From NCBI RefSeq assembly GCF_003253565.1, contig NZ_QKUF01000009.1, positions 124,001-188,000 of the forward strand: a DNA stretch of 64,000 nt. Reading direction: 5' to 3'. Each line of letters opens with the position of its first letter. Position 1 is the stretch's first letter. Shown in pieces: positions 57,486 to 64,000 of this stretch. Both the position numbers and the translations under genes were made by a program. Origin of the DNA: Thermosporothrix hazakensis. GTDB taxonomy: Bacteria; Chloroflexota; Ktedonobacteria; Ktedonobacterales; Ktedonobacteraceae. Below the pieces are notes generated by a model. It had not been told where the DNA came from, searched no databases, and was given only the letters and a program-made list of their open reading frames with translations.

Positions 57486-58850
57486 TTAGCGCAGCTCATC
57501 GCGCACAAGGGCCCAGGCGACCCGGTTCTGCTCCTGAACGAGTTCGGTGAGGTCGGCGTGAATGAGCTCTTTATTCAGCACACAGACCATTCCGTTGATC
57601 ACGCTCAGATCGACATGAGGTGGGTGACAGAAGATGAGAGAGGCAGGAGCATCATGGACTGCCCCACCGGAAAGTTCAAGCGTATTGAGACGAAAGCCAA
57701 TAAAATCGGCGGCCATATCGGGCGCAAGATAGCCAATATCGTCGCGCCCCAGGACGCTCGCGCCGCCTCTGGTTGCCATCCAGAGCGCCTGAGAAGCGGT
57801 CATAGCTCCGGGATTTCCCATCACGCGTTGCAGAAGCATGGCCTGTCGTGCCTCGGCCAGCAGGTGTGAGCTATCGTTCGAGGCCGAGCCATCAACGCCG
57901 AGCCCAACACGGGCACCAGCTTGCTGAAGCTGCATGACGGGCGCGATACCCGAAGCCAGCCGCATATTTGAGCTCGGGCAATGGGCGGCTCCCGTGCGCG
58001 TCTTGCCGAGCTGCTCGATCTCCGTACTGCTCAGGTGAACGGTGTGGGCGTGCCAGACATCGCCGCCAAGCCAGCCCAGATCCTCCATCAGCTCGACCGG
58101 CGAGCGTCCGAAGTGCTGTTTGCAGTATTCGGCCTCGTCGAGCGTTTCGGCAAGGTGCGTATGCGCCTGGACGCCGTAGGAGCGGGCTAACGCGATACTT
58201 TCGCGCATCAGATCGGGCGAGACGGAGAAGGGAGAACAGGGGGCAAGCGCGATACGCAGCATCGAGTAGCGCGATGAGTCATGATATTCCTCTATGACTC
58301 GACGTGAGTCGCGCAGGATAGTCTCTTCATCCTCAACGACGCTATCGGGGGGCAGCCCGCCCTTGCTCTCACCAACCGACATCGAGCCGCGAGTGGCGTG
58401 GAAGCGAATGCGCATGGTTTGCGCGGCCTCAATTTGGTCGTCGATCCGGGAGCCATTGGGCCAGATATACGTATGATCGCTTGTTGTGGTGCAGCCTGAG
58501 AGCATGAGTTCTGCGATTGCGGTGCGGGTGCTCACGGCGATTGCCTGCGGGGTCAGTCGCGCCCAGATCGGGTAGAGCGTGCGGAGCCAGTGGAACAGGG
58601 TGGCGTTCTGGGCCTCGGGAATGCAGCGGGTGAGCGTCTGATAGAAGTGGTGATGCGTGTTGACAAGCCCGGGGAGAACAATCATGTCGCTGGCGTCAAT
58701 GATGGTGTCGGCCTCCTGCGGCAGCTCTGGCGTTGGCCCGATCTGGCGAATAACATTGTCTTCTACATAGATCCCGCCATCGTTCCAGGTGGTTCCGTTG
58801 TCGTCCATTGACACAAGCAGCGTTGCATGTTTCAGAAGCAATGTTTTCAT
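57486..58850 (-). CDS. 8-oxoguanine deaminase-like amidohydrolase
   Basis: A 454-residue metal-dependent hydrolase. N-terminal metal site LPGLVNTHHHFYQTLTR (His-x-His), then CTTTSDHTYIWPNG, PCSPFSVSPDL, AHTHLAET, the second His in HAHTVHL and the metal Asp in LGVDGSASNDSSHLL: this set matches 8-oxoguanine deaminase and hydroxydechloroatrazine ethylaminohydrolase-like enzymes. In this cluster the natural product would be urate from 8-oxoguanine via 2-hydroxy-purine, feeding the uricase genes across the divergent promoter. The nearest alternative is guanine deaminase, which has a different PGxxDxHxH motif. Confidence 0.85.
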   Translation of the reverse strand: MKTLLLKHATLLVSMDDNGTTWNDGGIYVEDNVIRQIGPTPELPQEADTIIDASDMIVLPGLVNTHHHFYQTLTRCIPEAQNATLFHWLRTLYPIWARLTPQAIAVSTRTAIAELMLSGCTTTSDHTYIWPNGSRIDDQIEAAQTMRIRFHATRGSMSVGESKGGLPPDSVVEDEETILRDSRRVIEEYHDSSRYSMLRIALAPCSPFSVSPDLMRESIALARSYGVQAHTHLAETLDEAEYCKQHFGRSPVELMEDLGWLGGDVWHAHTVHLSSTEIEQLGKTRTGAAHCPSSNMRLASGIAPVMQLQQAGARVGLGVDGSASNDSSHLLAEARQAMLLQRVMGNPGAMTASQALWMATRGGASVLGRDDIGYLAPDMAADFIGFRLNTLELSGGAVHDAPASLIFCHPPHVDLSVINGMVCVLNKELIHADLTELVQEQNRVAWALVRDELR

Positions 58851-58889
58851 GATGCACTCTTTCTGTAGCTATTCTTGTATTGAAGCGAG

Positions 58890-58919
58890 CAGGTAGAGAG
58901 TGCGTCGCCCCTCTACCTG
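58890..58919. other. Hairpin between gcl and the deaminase gene
   Basis: CAGGTAGAG (58890-58898)/CTCTACCTG (58911-58919), perfect 9-bp stem, 12-nt loop, no T run. It lies 12 bp after the gcl stop, inside what should be one operon, and may set the ratio of the two mRNAs. Confidence 0.5.
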
Positions 58920-58930
58920 GCTCCATACAC

Positions 58931-60673
58931 TCAGGAAGGAACCGTTGCTGTGTCGAGCGCGGGTAGCGGCTCGAATTCAGTGATTGCATTGAGCGCCGCG
59001 CCCATCGCAGCGTTCGCCTCACGCTCAACGATGACCTCAACCAGCACGGGAACGCGCTGCGCCTCGGCCTCGCGAACCGCCCATTCAAGTGCGGGCCGAA
59101 TGTCCTGCGGAGCCTCTACACGCCGCCCGAGCGCTCCCATTGCCTCCATCACCTTCACGTGATCGATGCCAGGCGTGTTGCCATCGGTGTTGGGTGCGCT
59201 GTACGCTAGATCGACACAGTAATTCATAGTATATGCTATCTCCGATTGGCGGATCAGGCCCATATAGGCATTGTTGATCATGACCAGGATAAATGGAATC
59301 CGATATTGCACTGCTACTGCGACTTCTTCCATCAAGAATTGAAACGAGTAGTCGCCGACAATGCCTACAACCAGTGTATCAGGATGTGCCAGCTTGACGC
59401 CGATACACGCCGGGATCTCCCACCCGAGCGGGCCTGCCTGACCACAGACCATATAGTGACGCGGCTTGTAGACGTGCTGGAACTGTCCCGACCAGATCTG
59501 ATAGAGCCCGATCGCCGTGACAAAAATCGTATCCCGGTCAAAGAATTCGTTGATCTCTTTAAATACGCGCGGGGGCTTGATCGGCGTTTCATCGAAGTCC
59601 ATGCGCCGCGTCAGCGTTGTGCGCAGGTGAGCGACGCGCTGCGTCCAGGGCGATTCCTGGCGGGCCGGGATCGTGTGAGCAAGCTCAAGAAGCGCCTTCA
59701 GTGCCAATTTTGCGTCAGAGACAATTCCCAGATCGGGGGCGAAGACCCTGCCAATCTGCGTGGGCTCGATGTCGATATGAATAAAGCGTCGCTGGCCCCG
59801 ATAGATCGTGAGGTCGCCTGTGTGGCGGTCGGCGAAACGGGCTCCTATCGCCAGCACGACATCTGATTCAAGAAAGAGTTGATTGCCATAGCGCGTCTGC
59901 GTCTGGATGCCTGCCATTCCGGCGAACAGCGGGTGATCCTCGGGGAAGCCGCCCTTGCCCATCAGCGTGACCGTGACGGGGATATTGAGGTGTTCAGCAA
60001 GCTGGCGGAATTCCTCGGTTGCGTTTGCGCTGATGACGCCGCCACCCAGCATCAATAGCGGGCGCTCGGCCTCTAGCAGCATCTCAAGCGCTCGCTCGAT
60101 TGCGGCGGCAGAGGGGGCAGGTCTGGTGAGCGGCAGCCGCGAGGAGAGGGTAGGGTCAAAGTCGAGCTCACCGCGCTGAACATCAAGCGGCAGGTCGATC
60201 AGGACCGCGCCCGGGCGGCCATCCTGCGCGATCCGAAACGCCTCGCGAAAGACCCAGGGCACCTGTGCAGGCTCCTTGACGAGCACGCTCCATTTGGTGA
60301 CAGGTGTGGCGCAGCCAACGATATCCACTGCCTGAAATGCCTCTTTATGCAGCAGATGCGACTGTGCCTGACCGGTAATGCAGATCATGGGGATAGAGTC
60401 CGCTGTTGCTGTATACAGCCCGGTAATCATATTTGTGCCTGCCGGACCCGAGGTGCCGATCATCACGCCGACTTTGCCGGTTGCTCTGGCGTAGCCGTCA
60501 GCCGCGTGGGTGCCTCCTTCCTCGTGGCGCACGATGTAATTGCGGATCTTGCCGCTTTTCATGATTGACTGGTAGAGCGGAAGAATAGCCGCACCGGGAA
60601 TGCCAAAGACGATTTCAACACCTTCATCGAGCATTACCTGTACAGCCGCGTCAGTTGCAGACATACGAGTCAT
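58931..60673 (-). CDS. gcl: Glyoxylate carboligase (tartronate-semialdehyde synthase)
   Basis: A 580-residue thiamine-diphosphate enzyme that joins two glyoxylate molecules to tartronate semialdehyde and CO2. Matches E. coli Gcl along its whole length: FGIPGAAILPLYQ, GTSGPAGTNMITGLYTA, ITGQAQSHLLHKEAFQAVDI, VDIEPTQIGRVFAPDLGIVSDAK, CGQAGPLGWEIPACIG and the ThDP motif GIVGDYSFQFL...INNAYMGLIRQS. Counting from the start, residue 51 is Glu (YIVRHEEGG), where E. coli Gcl has Val. It lies between the reductase (36 bp before) and the deaminase genes. Confidence 0.9.
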   Translation of the reverse strand: MTRMSATDAAVQVMLDEGVEIVFGIPGAAILPLYQSIMKSGKIRNYIVRHEEGGTHAADGYARATGKVGVMIGTSGPAGTNMITGLYTATADSIPMICITGQAQSHLLHKEAFQAVDIVGCATPVTKWSVLVKEPAQVPWVFREAFRIAQDGRPGAVLIDLPLDVQRGELDFDPTLSSRLPLTRPAPSAAAIERALEMLLEAERPLLMLGGGVISANATEEFRQLAEHLNIPVTVTLMGKGGFPEDHPLFAGMAGIQTQTRYGNQLFLESDVVLAIGARFADRHTGDLTIYRGQRRFIHIDIEPTQIGRVFAPDLGIVSDAKLALKALLELAHTIPARQESPWTQRVAHLRTTLTRRMDFDETPIKPPRVFKEINEFFDRDTIFVTAIGLYQIWSGQFQHVYKPRHYMVCGQAGPLGWEIPACIGVKLAHPDTLVVGIVGDYSFQFLMEEVAVAVQYRIPFILVMINNAYMGLIRQSEIAYTMNYCVDLAYSAPNTDGNTPGIDHVKVMEAMGALGRRVEAPQDIRPALEWAVREAEAQRVPVLVEVIVEREANAAMGAALNAITEFEPLPALDTATVPS

Positions 60674-60709
60674 AGAACTCTGAATCCTTTCTTGCTGGTA
60701 GAACGACTC

Positions 60710-61609
60710 CTACTCTTCATTCTCTCCGATGCGATGTTGTGCCAGATCTTCCAGATAGGTCAGCAGGGCCGAATGATCCAGCTCGCCGCGCCCGTTTGCT
60801 TCAAGCGCTGCAAGCATCTGATCGATCAGCGCCGTCACTGGCAGTGAGGTGCCAAACGCCCGAGCGGTACTGAGCGCAATGCCGAGATCCTTGTGATGCA
60901 GCCGGATGCGGAAGCCGGGCGTGAAGTTGTGAGCGAGCATGTTGGGCCCGCGCAGCTCCATCACGCGGTTCGCGGCCAGCCCGCCACCGAGCACCTGTAG
61001 AATCTTCTCCGGTCGGACGCCTGCCCTGGAGCCGAGCACTAACGCCTCACCGACTGCTTCGATGGTCAGGGCGACGACAATCTGATTGCAGGCCTTGACG
61101 ATCTGCCCCGCGCCGATCTCGCCGACATGGACGATTGTTTTGCCAAGCGCCTCAAAAATGGGCCGACAGCGGGAAAAGGTCGCTTCCGAGCCGCCAACCA
61201 TGATCGAGAGGGTTCCTTCTATCGCGCCCCTGTCGCCGCCGCTGACAGGCGCATCCAGCATCTCAACCCCCTGTTCGCTCAGGCGTTGCGCGATCTCCCG
61301 GGTCACAATGGGTGAAATGGTGCTCATATCGATCGCAATCAGCCCTGTATGTGCGCCCATAATGACGCCCTGTTCTCCGAGCATAACGTCCCGAACCTGG
61401 GGCGAATCGGGAAGCATGGTGATGACGATATCGCTTTGCGCCGCGACTTCGGCGGGTGAGGGCGCTGCCTGTGCGCCGTGCGCGCTCATCTCATCGGTCA
61501 CGGCCTGCCGGTGGTTCTGCACCAGCACGGGATAGCCCGCCTTCAGCAGGTTGAGCGCCATTGGCTTGCCCATAATGCCCAGACCGATAAAGCCGATCTT
61601 TTCCACCAT
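60710..61609 (-). CDS. glxR: 2-hydroxy-3-oxopropionate (tartronate semialdehyde) reductase
   Basis: A 299-residue beta-hydroxyacid dehydrogenase that reduces tartronate semialdehyde to D-glycerate. N-terminal dinucleotide motif IGFIGLGIMGKPMALNLLKAG, substrate motif DAPVSGGDRGAIEGTLSIMVGG and the catalytic Lys in GAGQIVKACNQ. Start at 61609 has AAAAGGAG upstream. It is the first gene of the minus-strand operon glxR-gcl-deaminase, behind a TTGACA-18-TATATT promoter. GarR is the same activity; the name follows the allantoin/glyoxylate setting. Confidence 0.9.
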   Translation of the reverse strand: MVEKIGFIGLGIMGKPMALNLLKAGYPVLVQNHRQAVTDEMSAHGAQAAPSPAEVAAQSDIVITMLPDSPQVRDVMLGEQGVIMGAHTGLIAIDMSTISPIVTREIAQRLSEQGVEMLDAPVSGGDRGAIEGTLSIMVGGSEATFSRCRPIFEALGKTIVHVGEIGAGQIVKACNQIVVALTIEAVGEALVLGSRAGVRPEKILQVLGGGLAANRVMELRGPNMLAHNFTPGFRIRLHHKDLGIALSTARAFGTSLPVTALIDQMLAALEANGRGELDHSALLTYLEDLAQHRIGENEE

Positions 61610-61713
61610 ACGAAAAATCTCCTTTTGCACATCTGCTAGAGCGGGAAATGGAGTTTCCGTTGCTCAAACATGTTTCTCTGCGGAGGGTTCATCTACCCGC
61701 ATGCTTTTCCGCG

Positions 61714-61736
61714 ATAAGAAAAAGTAATTTTCTTAT
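61714..61736. promoter_or_regulatory. Perfect dyad at the glxR promoter
   Basis: ATAAGAAAA-AGTAA-TTTTCTTAT, nine perfect pairs, centred about 20 bp behind the minus-strand -10 box. Probable operator, perhaps of the IclR regulator at 56559. A smaller version, GGAAA-TGGAG-TTTCC, is at 61644-61658. Confidence 0.6.
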
Positions 61737-61741
61737 TACGA

Positions 61742-61771
61742 AATATACCCTGCAACTTTTCGCTTTGTCAA
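61742..61771 (-). promoter_or_regulatory. Promoter of the glyoxylate operon
   Basis: Minus strand TTGACA (61766-61771), 18-nt spacer, TATATT (61742-61747). Confidence 0.65.
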
Positions 61772-61848
61772 CACTTCTCGGGCACAAATGCACTTCTGTT
61801 CGTTTGTGATTGAAATTTTCTCGCCGCTTGAATTTCTTCACTTTACCC

Positions 61849-61878
61849 TTGACAAAAAGGAAAAGGACAGTTTATACT
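61849..61878 (+). promoter_or_regulatory. Promoter of the urate operon
   Basis: TTGACA (61849-61854), 18-nt spacer, TATACT (61873-61878). The leader to the OHCU decarboxylase ATG is about 125 nt. Confidence 0.7.
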
Positions 61879-61897
61879 CTCCATAGTTTCTGCATTT

Positions 61898-61910
61898 GAA
61901 AAGCGTTTTC
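61898..61910. promoter_or_regulatory. Dyad behind the urate promoter
   Basis: GAAAA-GCG-TTTTC, five perfect pairs, 20 bp behind the -10 box. The arms repeat the inner words of the dyad at 61714, pointing to a shared regulator. Confidence 0.5.
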
Positions 61911-62007
61911 CGTCATGTAGAAAGTAGAACATAGTGAAACCCTGGAAGTCGCTGTCAGACTTTCCCTTCGTTCGTTGAGTGTATTTTTGTGAAGAAGAGG
62001 CACTGCT

Positions 62008-62520
62008 ATGACAAAGATGACATTGCAGGAAATAAATGCTCTTGACCAGGAACGCTTTACTGCAACGCTTTCATCGCTCTTTGAGGGGTCCCCCTGGATC
62101 GTGCGTGAGGCATGGAAGGCGCGACCGTTCCAGAGCAAGCAAGAGCTGCATCAGGCGCTCTGCACGATTCTGGAACAGGCACCCCGCGAGCGTCAGCTTG
62201 ATTTGATCCGGGCGCATCCCGACCTTGCCGGGCGGGCCGCGCAGCTTGGCACCCTTTCCCCCGCATCGACCGATGAGCAGGCCTCTGCCCGGTTGAACCG
62301 CCTGTCTCCTGAAGAACTGGCAACCTTTACACGCTTGAATCAGGCGTATCGTGAGCGCTTTGGCTTCCCTTTTCTGATCTGTACGCGCGAGAATACCAAA
62401 GAGAGCATTCTTGCCAGCTATCCTGAGCGGTTGCAGCATACAGCCGAGCAGGAAATGAAGATTGCGCTTGGCGAGATTGAGAAGATCTGCCACTACCGGC
62501 TTCAGGATTTGTTACAGTAG
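62008..62520 (+). CDS. uraD: OHCU decarboxylase
   Basis: A 170-residue 2-oxo-4-hydroxy-4-carboxy-5-ureidoimidazoline decarboxylase, third step from urate to S-allantoin. The all-helical fold has the catalytic His in LDLIRAHPDLAGR (about residue 70), with LSPEELATFTRLNQAYRERFGFPFLICTRENTK at 110-140 the family signature. First gene of the plus-strand urate operon, 93 bp before uricase. The product forms S-allantoin stereospecifically. Confidence 0.92.
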   Translation: MTKMTLQEINALDQERFTATLSSLFEGSPWIVREAWKARPFQSKQELHQALCTILEQAPRERQLDLIRAHPDLAGRAAQLGTLSPASTDEQASARLNRLSPEELATFTRLNQAYRERFGFPFLICTRENTKESILASYPERLQHTAEQEMKIALGEIEKICHYRLQDLLQ

Positions 62521-62613
62521 TCCTTCCCGAAGCATATAGAGCCGTCCGATGTACTCTTTCTTCTGTGTTCAGTGAACCCGATACAGCGAATGAATCGCGA
62601 AAGGAGCCTCATT

Positions 62614-63546
62614 ATGAGCGGTGGCTATTCTTTTGACATCAGTTATGGCAAGATGCGCGTCCCTGTTTATCGTGTCTATGCAACTCCACTTGAAGGTATT
62701 TCTGCTATTCCTGAATCTGCCTTTACTGGCAGGCCAAACACGCTCTTTGCACTGGAAGTAGACGTTGAGGTGTTCGGGCGGAACTTTTTTCCGGCATACG
62801 AAAAAGGGGATAACTCGAATGTGGTGGCGACCGACAGCATGAAGAATTTCGTTCTGCGGCAGGCGTTGTCCTATGAGGGCGCGACGCTTGAAGGCTTCCT
62901 TGAATATCTGGGGCGCAACCTGCTGGCTGCCTATAGTCATATGGAGGCGCTTCGAGTGAGCGGGCGTGAACTTCCCTTTCATTATGTCCCTGTGCCGCAT
63001 CAGGAGCGCTTTGAGCAAAGCGAAGTGCTGTTCAGCCGTGCTCATGGGGACTACGCGGTTGCCTCGCTCGATCTCGCACGGGATGAGCAGCAACATCCGA
63101 CGCTCTCGAATCATCGCTGTGGGCAGGTCGGGCTAGAGCTGTTCAAGGTAACAGGAAGCTCGTTTACCCGCTTTTATCGCGATGAGTATACGACTCTGCC
63201 CGAGCGCGAGGATCGGCCCCTGTTCATCTACCTTGACGTATTCTGGAAGTATGGCGAGGTCGCTGATATGCTGGCAGCCGACCATCAGCGCTATGTGCCA
63301 GCCGAGCAGGTGCGCGATCTGCTACAAACCGTGTTCCATGAGTTTGTCAGCGAGTCGATTCAACATCTTGTATACGAGATGGGCAAGCGCTTGCTGGATC
63401 GCTTCCCGCAGCTCGCCGAGGTCTCTTTTGAGGCGCAGAACCGCACCCGCGATCCGATGGCCGTGTCAAGCGTGGACGAGAGGGTGAAGGTCTACAGCGA
63501 CCCGTTCCCGGCCTATGGCCTGATTAAGCTGACGTTGAGCCGCTGA
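62614..63546 (+). CDS. pucL: Urate oxidase
   Basis: A 310-residue cofactor-free uricase that oxidises urate to 5-hydroxyisourate. Key family parts: SYGKMRVPVYRV with the active-site Lys, ATDSMKNFVL (the Thr of the catalytic pair), EQSEVLF, VTGSSFTRFYRDEYTTLPEREDR and EVSFEAQNRTRD. Length agrees with uricases (about 300). B. subtilis PucL is a fusion of uricase with the decarboxylase; here they are separate genes, uraD and this one. ATG at 62614 follows GAAAGGAG. Confidence 0.93.
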   Translation: MSGGYSFDISYGKMRVPVYRVYATPLEGISAIPESAFTGRPNTLFALEVDVEVFGRNFFPAYEKGDNSNVVATDSMKNFVLRQALSYEGATLEGFLEYLGRNLLAAYSHMEALRVSGRELPFHYVPVPHQERFEQSEVLFSRAHGDYAVASLDLARDEQQHPTLSNHRCGQVGLELFKVTGSSFTRFYRDEYTTLPEREDRPLFIYLDVFWKYGEVADMLAADHQRYVPAEQVRDLLQTVFHEFVSESIQHLVYEMGKRLLDRFPQLAEVSFEAQNRTRDPMAVSSVDERVKVYSDPFPAYGLIKLTLSR

Positions 63547-63560
63547 CAAGGGAGGTGCAG

Positions 63561-63914
63561 ATGACCGGTTTCCTGACCACGCATGTGCTGGATACCATGC
63601 ATGGCATCCCGGCGGAAAATATGCAGATCGAGCTCTGGCGGCTTGGTGAGACACGGCACCTGCTGAAAACGGTCTACACCGGCGCTGATGGCCGAACCGT
63701 GCAGCCGTTGCTTCAGGGTGAGGAGTTTCGCCAGGGCCGCTATGAGCTGACGTTCGCCGTGTGGGCCTATTTCGCTGCACTGCAGGTTGAATTGCCCGAT
63801 CCACCATTTCTGGATATTGTGCCCATTCGCTTTGGGATTGCCGATGCAACGGCTCACTACCATATTCCATTGTTAGTGTCACCGTGGGCCTATTCCACCT
63901 ATCGCGGGAGTTAA
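63561..63914 (+). CDS. pucM: 5-hydroxyisourate hydrolase
   Basis: A 117-residue transthyretin-like protein that hydrolyses hydroxyisourate to OHCU, second step after uricase. The HIUase signatures are present: LTTHVLDTMHGIPA at the N terminus and the C-terminal Y-R-G-S (STYRGS), with HYHIPLLVSPWAYSTYRGS as a whole diagnostic. ATG 63561 has GGGAGG 7 nt upstream; the GTG at 63555 is a less likely start. It follows uricase by 14 bp. Confidence 0.95.
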   Translation: MTGFLTTHVLDTMHGIPAENMQIELWRLGETRHLLKTVYTGADGRTVQPLLQGEEFRQGRYELTFAVWAYFAALQVELPDPPFLDIVPIRFGIADATAHYHIPLLVSPWAYSTYRGS

Positions 63915-63917
63915 ACT

Positions 63918-64000
63918 ATGTCCGCAACGACAGTGATGGAACGCTGCGACATCCTGGGCCGCTTGAGCGAAGAGCCCGGGATGCTCACGCGGCCAAGCCT
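63918..64000 (+). CDS. Allantoate amidohydrolase-like protein (3' cut by window edge)
   Basis: Only 27 codons are in the window, MSATTVMERCDILGRLSEEP... It begins 3 bp after pucM in the same operon. The pattern RCDILGRLSEEPGMLTRPS fits the N terminus of allantoate amidohydrolase and related M20 carbamoylases (RCD-x-L-x-x-SEEPGxLTR), which would continue urate breakdown. From a short fragment, so tentative. Confidence 0.6.
   Translation, partial: MSATTVMERCDILGRLSEEPGMLTRPS

Noticed and set aside
1..64000. tRNA or rRNA genes
   Set aside because: No TTCGA-type T-arm with matching acceptor stems or rRNA core sequence was seen in the gaps; a tRNAscan run would settle it.

Overview
The window reads as a chromosomal segment of a soil-type heterotrophic bacterium with a moderately high GC content. 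I favour Chloroflexota, class Ktedonobacteria. This is an inference from the gene mix, the Thr/Pro-rich linkers on secreted enzymes and the general look of the proteins; there is no rRNA, tRNA or marker gene to settle it. No CRISPR array, insertion sequence or tRNA gene was seen. The regulatory sites listed were found by eye.

Left part (1-12,100): the 3' part of a DUF917 gene cut by the window edge; a SAM-dependent O-methyltransferase and an alpha-L-fucosidase on the minus strand; then on the plus strand a DUF1330 protein, two ABC exporter half-transporters that probably form a heterodimer, a methyltransferase, a GxGYxYP-type protein and a HAD phosphatase.

Inositol region (12,200-25,100): a LacI-type regulator with a strong promoter and an 18-bp perfect palindrome just behind the -10 box, followed on one strand by iolG, iolB, iolC, iolD, a three-gene sugar-type ABC importer, iolA/mmsA, iolE and a second iolG-like dehydrogenase. 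Together they take up myo-inositol and carry it to malonate semialdehyde and acetyl-CoA. The aldolase IolJ is not in the window.

Middle part (25,200-48,800): housekeeping and scavenging genes: two CPBP membrane proteases, a LysR regulator divergent from an MBL-rhodanese sulfur enzyme, two Nudix hydrolases, a PlsC-type acyltransferase, LacZ, YbaK, a CYTH protein, a Gfo/Idh oxidoreductase, a GNAT acetyltransferase, a secreted GH18 chitinase, a GH3 beta-glucosidase behind a LacI-type operator, an MFS transporter, an M3 peptidase and a VOC protein. A gene-free stretch at 36,020-36,670 holds a chain of hairpins ending in an intrinsic terminator and may be an undescribed structured RNA.

Replication pair (49,100-51,800): a winged-helix replisome-organiser-like protein and a DnaC/DnaI-type helicase loader, next to each other with no other phage or plasmid genes around, behind about 690 bp of non-coding DNA with a promoter-like sequence and a 12-bp hairpin.

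Right part (51,800-64,000): a polysaccharide deacetylase, an aminoglycoside-phosphotransferase-like gene with a 1-nt frameshift, a lactate/glycolate-type permease, a MerR regulator, then a purine/ureide degradation cluster. On the minus strand lie an IclR regulator, an 8-oxoguanine deaminase-like amidohydrolase, glyoxylate carboligase and tartronate semialdehyde reductase. Divergently on the plus strand lie OHCU decarboxylase, urate oxidase, hydroxyisourate hydrolase and the start of an allantoate amidohydrolase. The logic is urate to allantoin to allantoate to glyoxylate on one arm and glyoxylate to glycerate on the other, from two divergent promoters that each carry a GAAAA/TTTTC dyad. The carboligase has Glu at position 51, where the E. 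coli enzyme is known for having Val.
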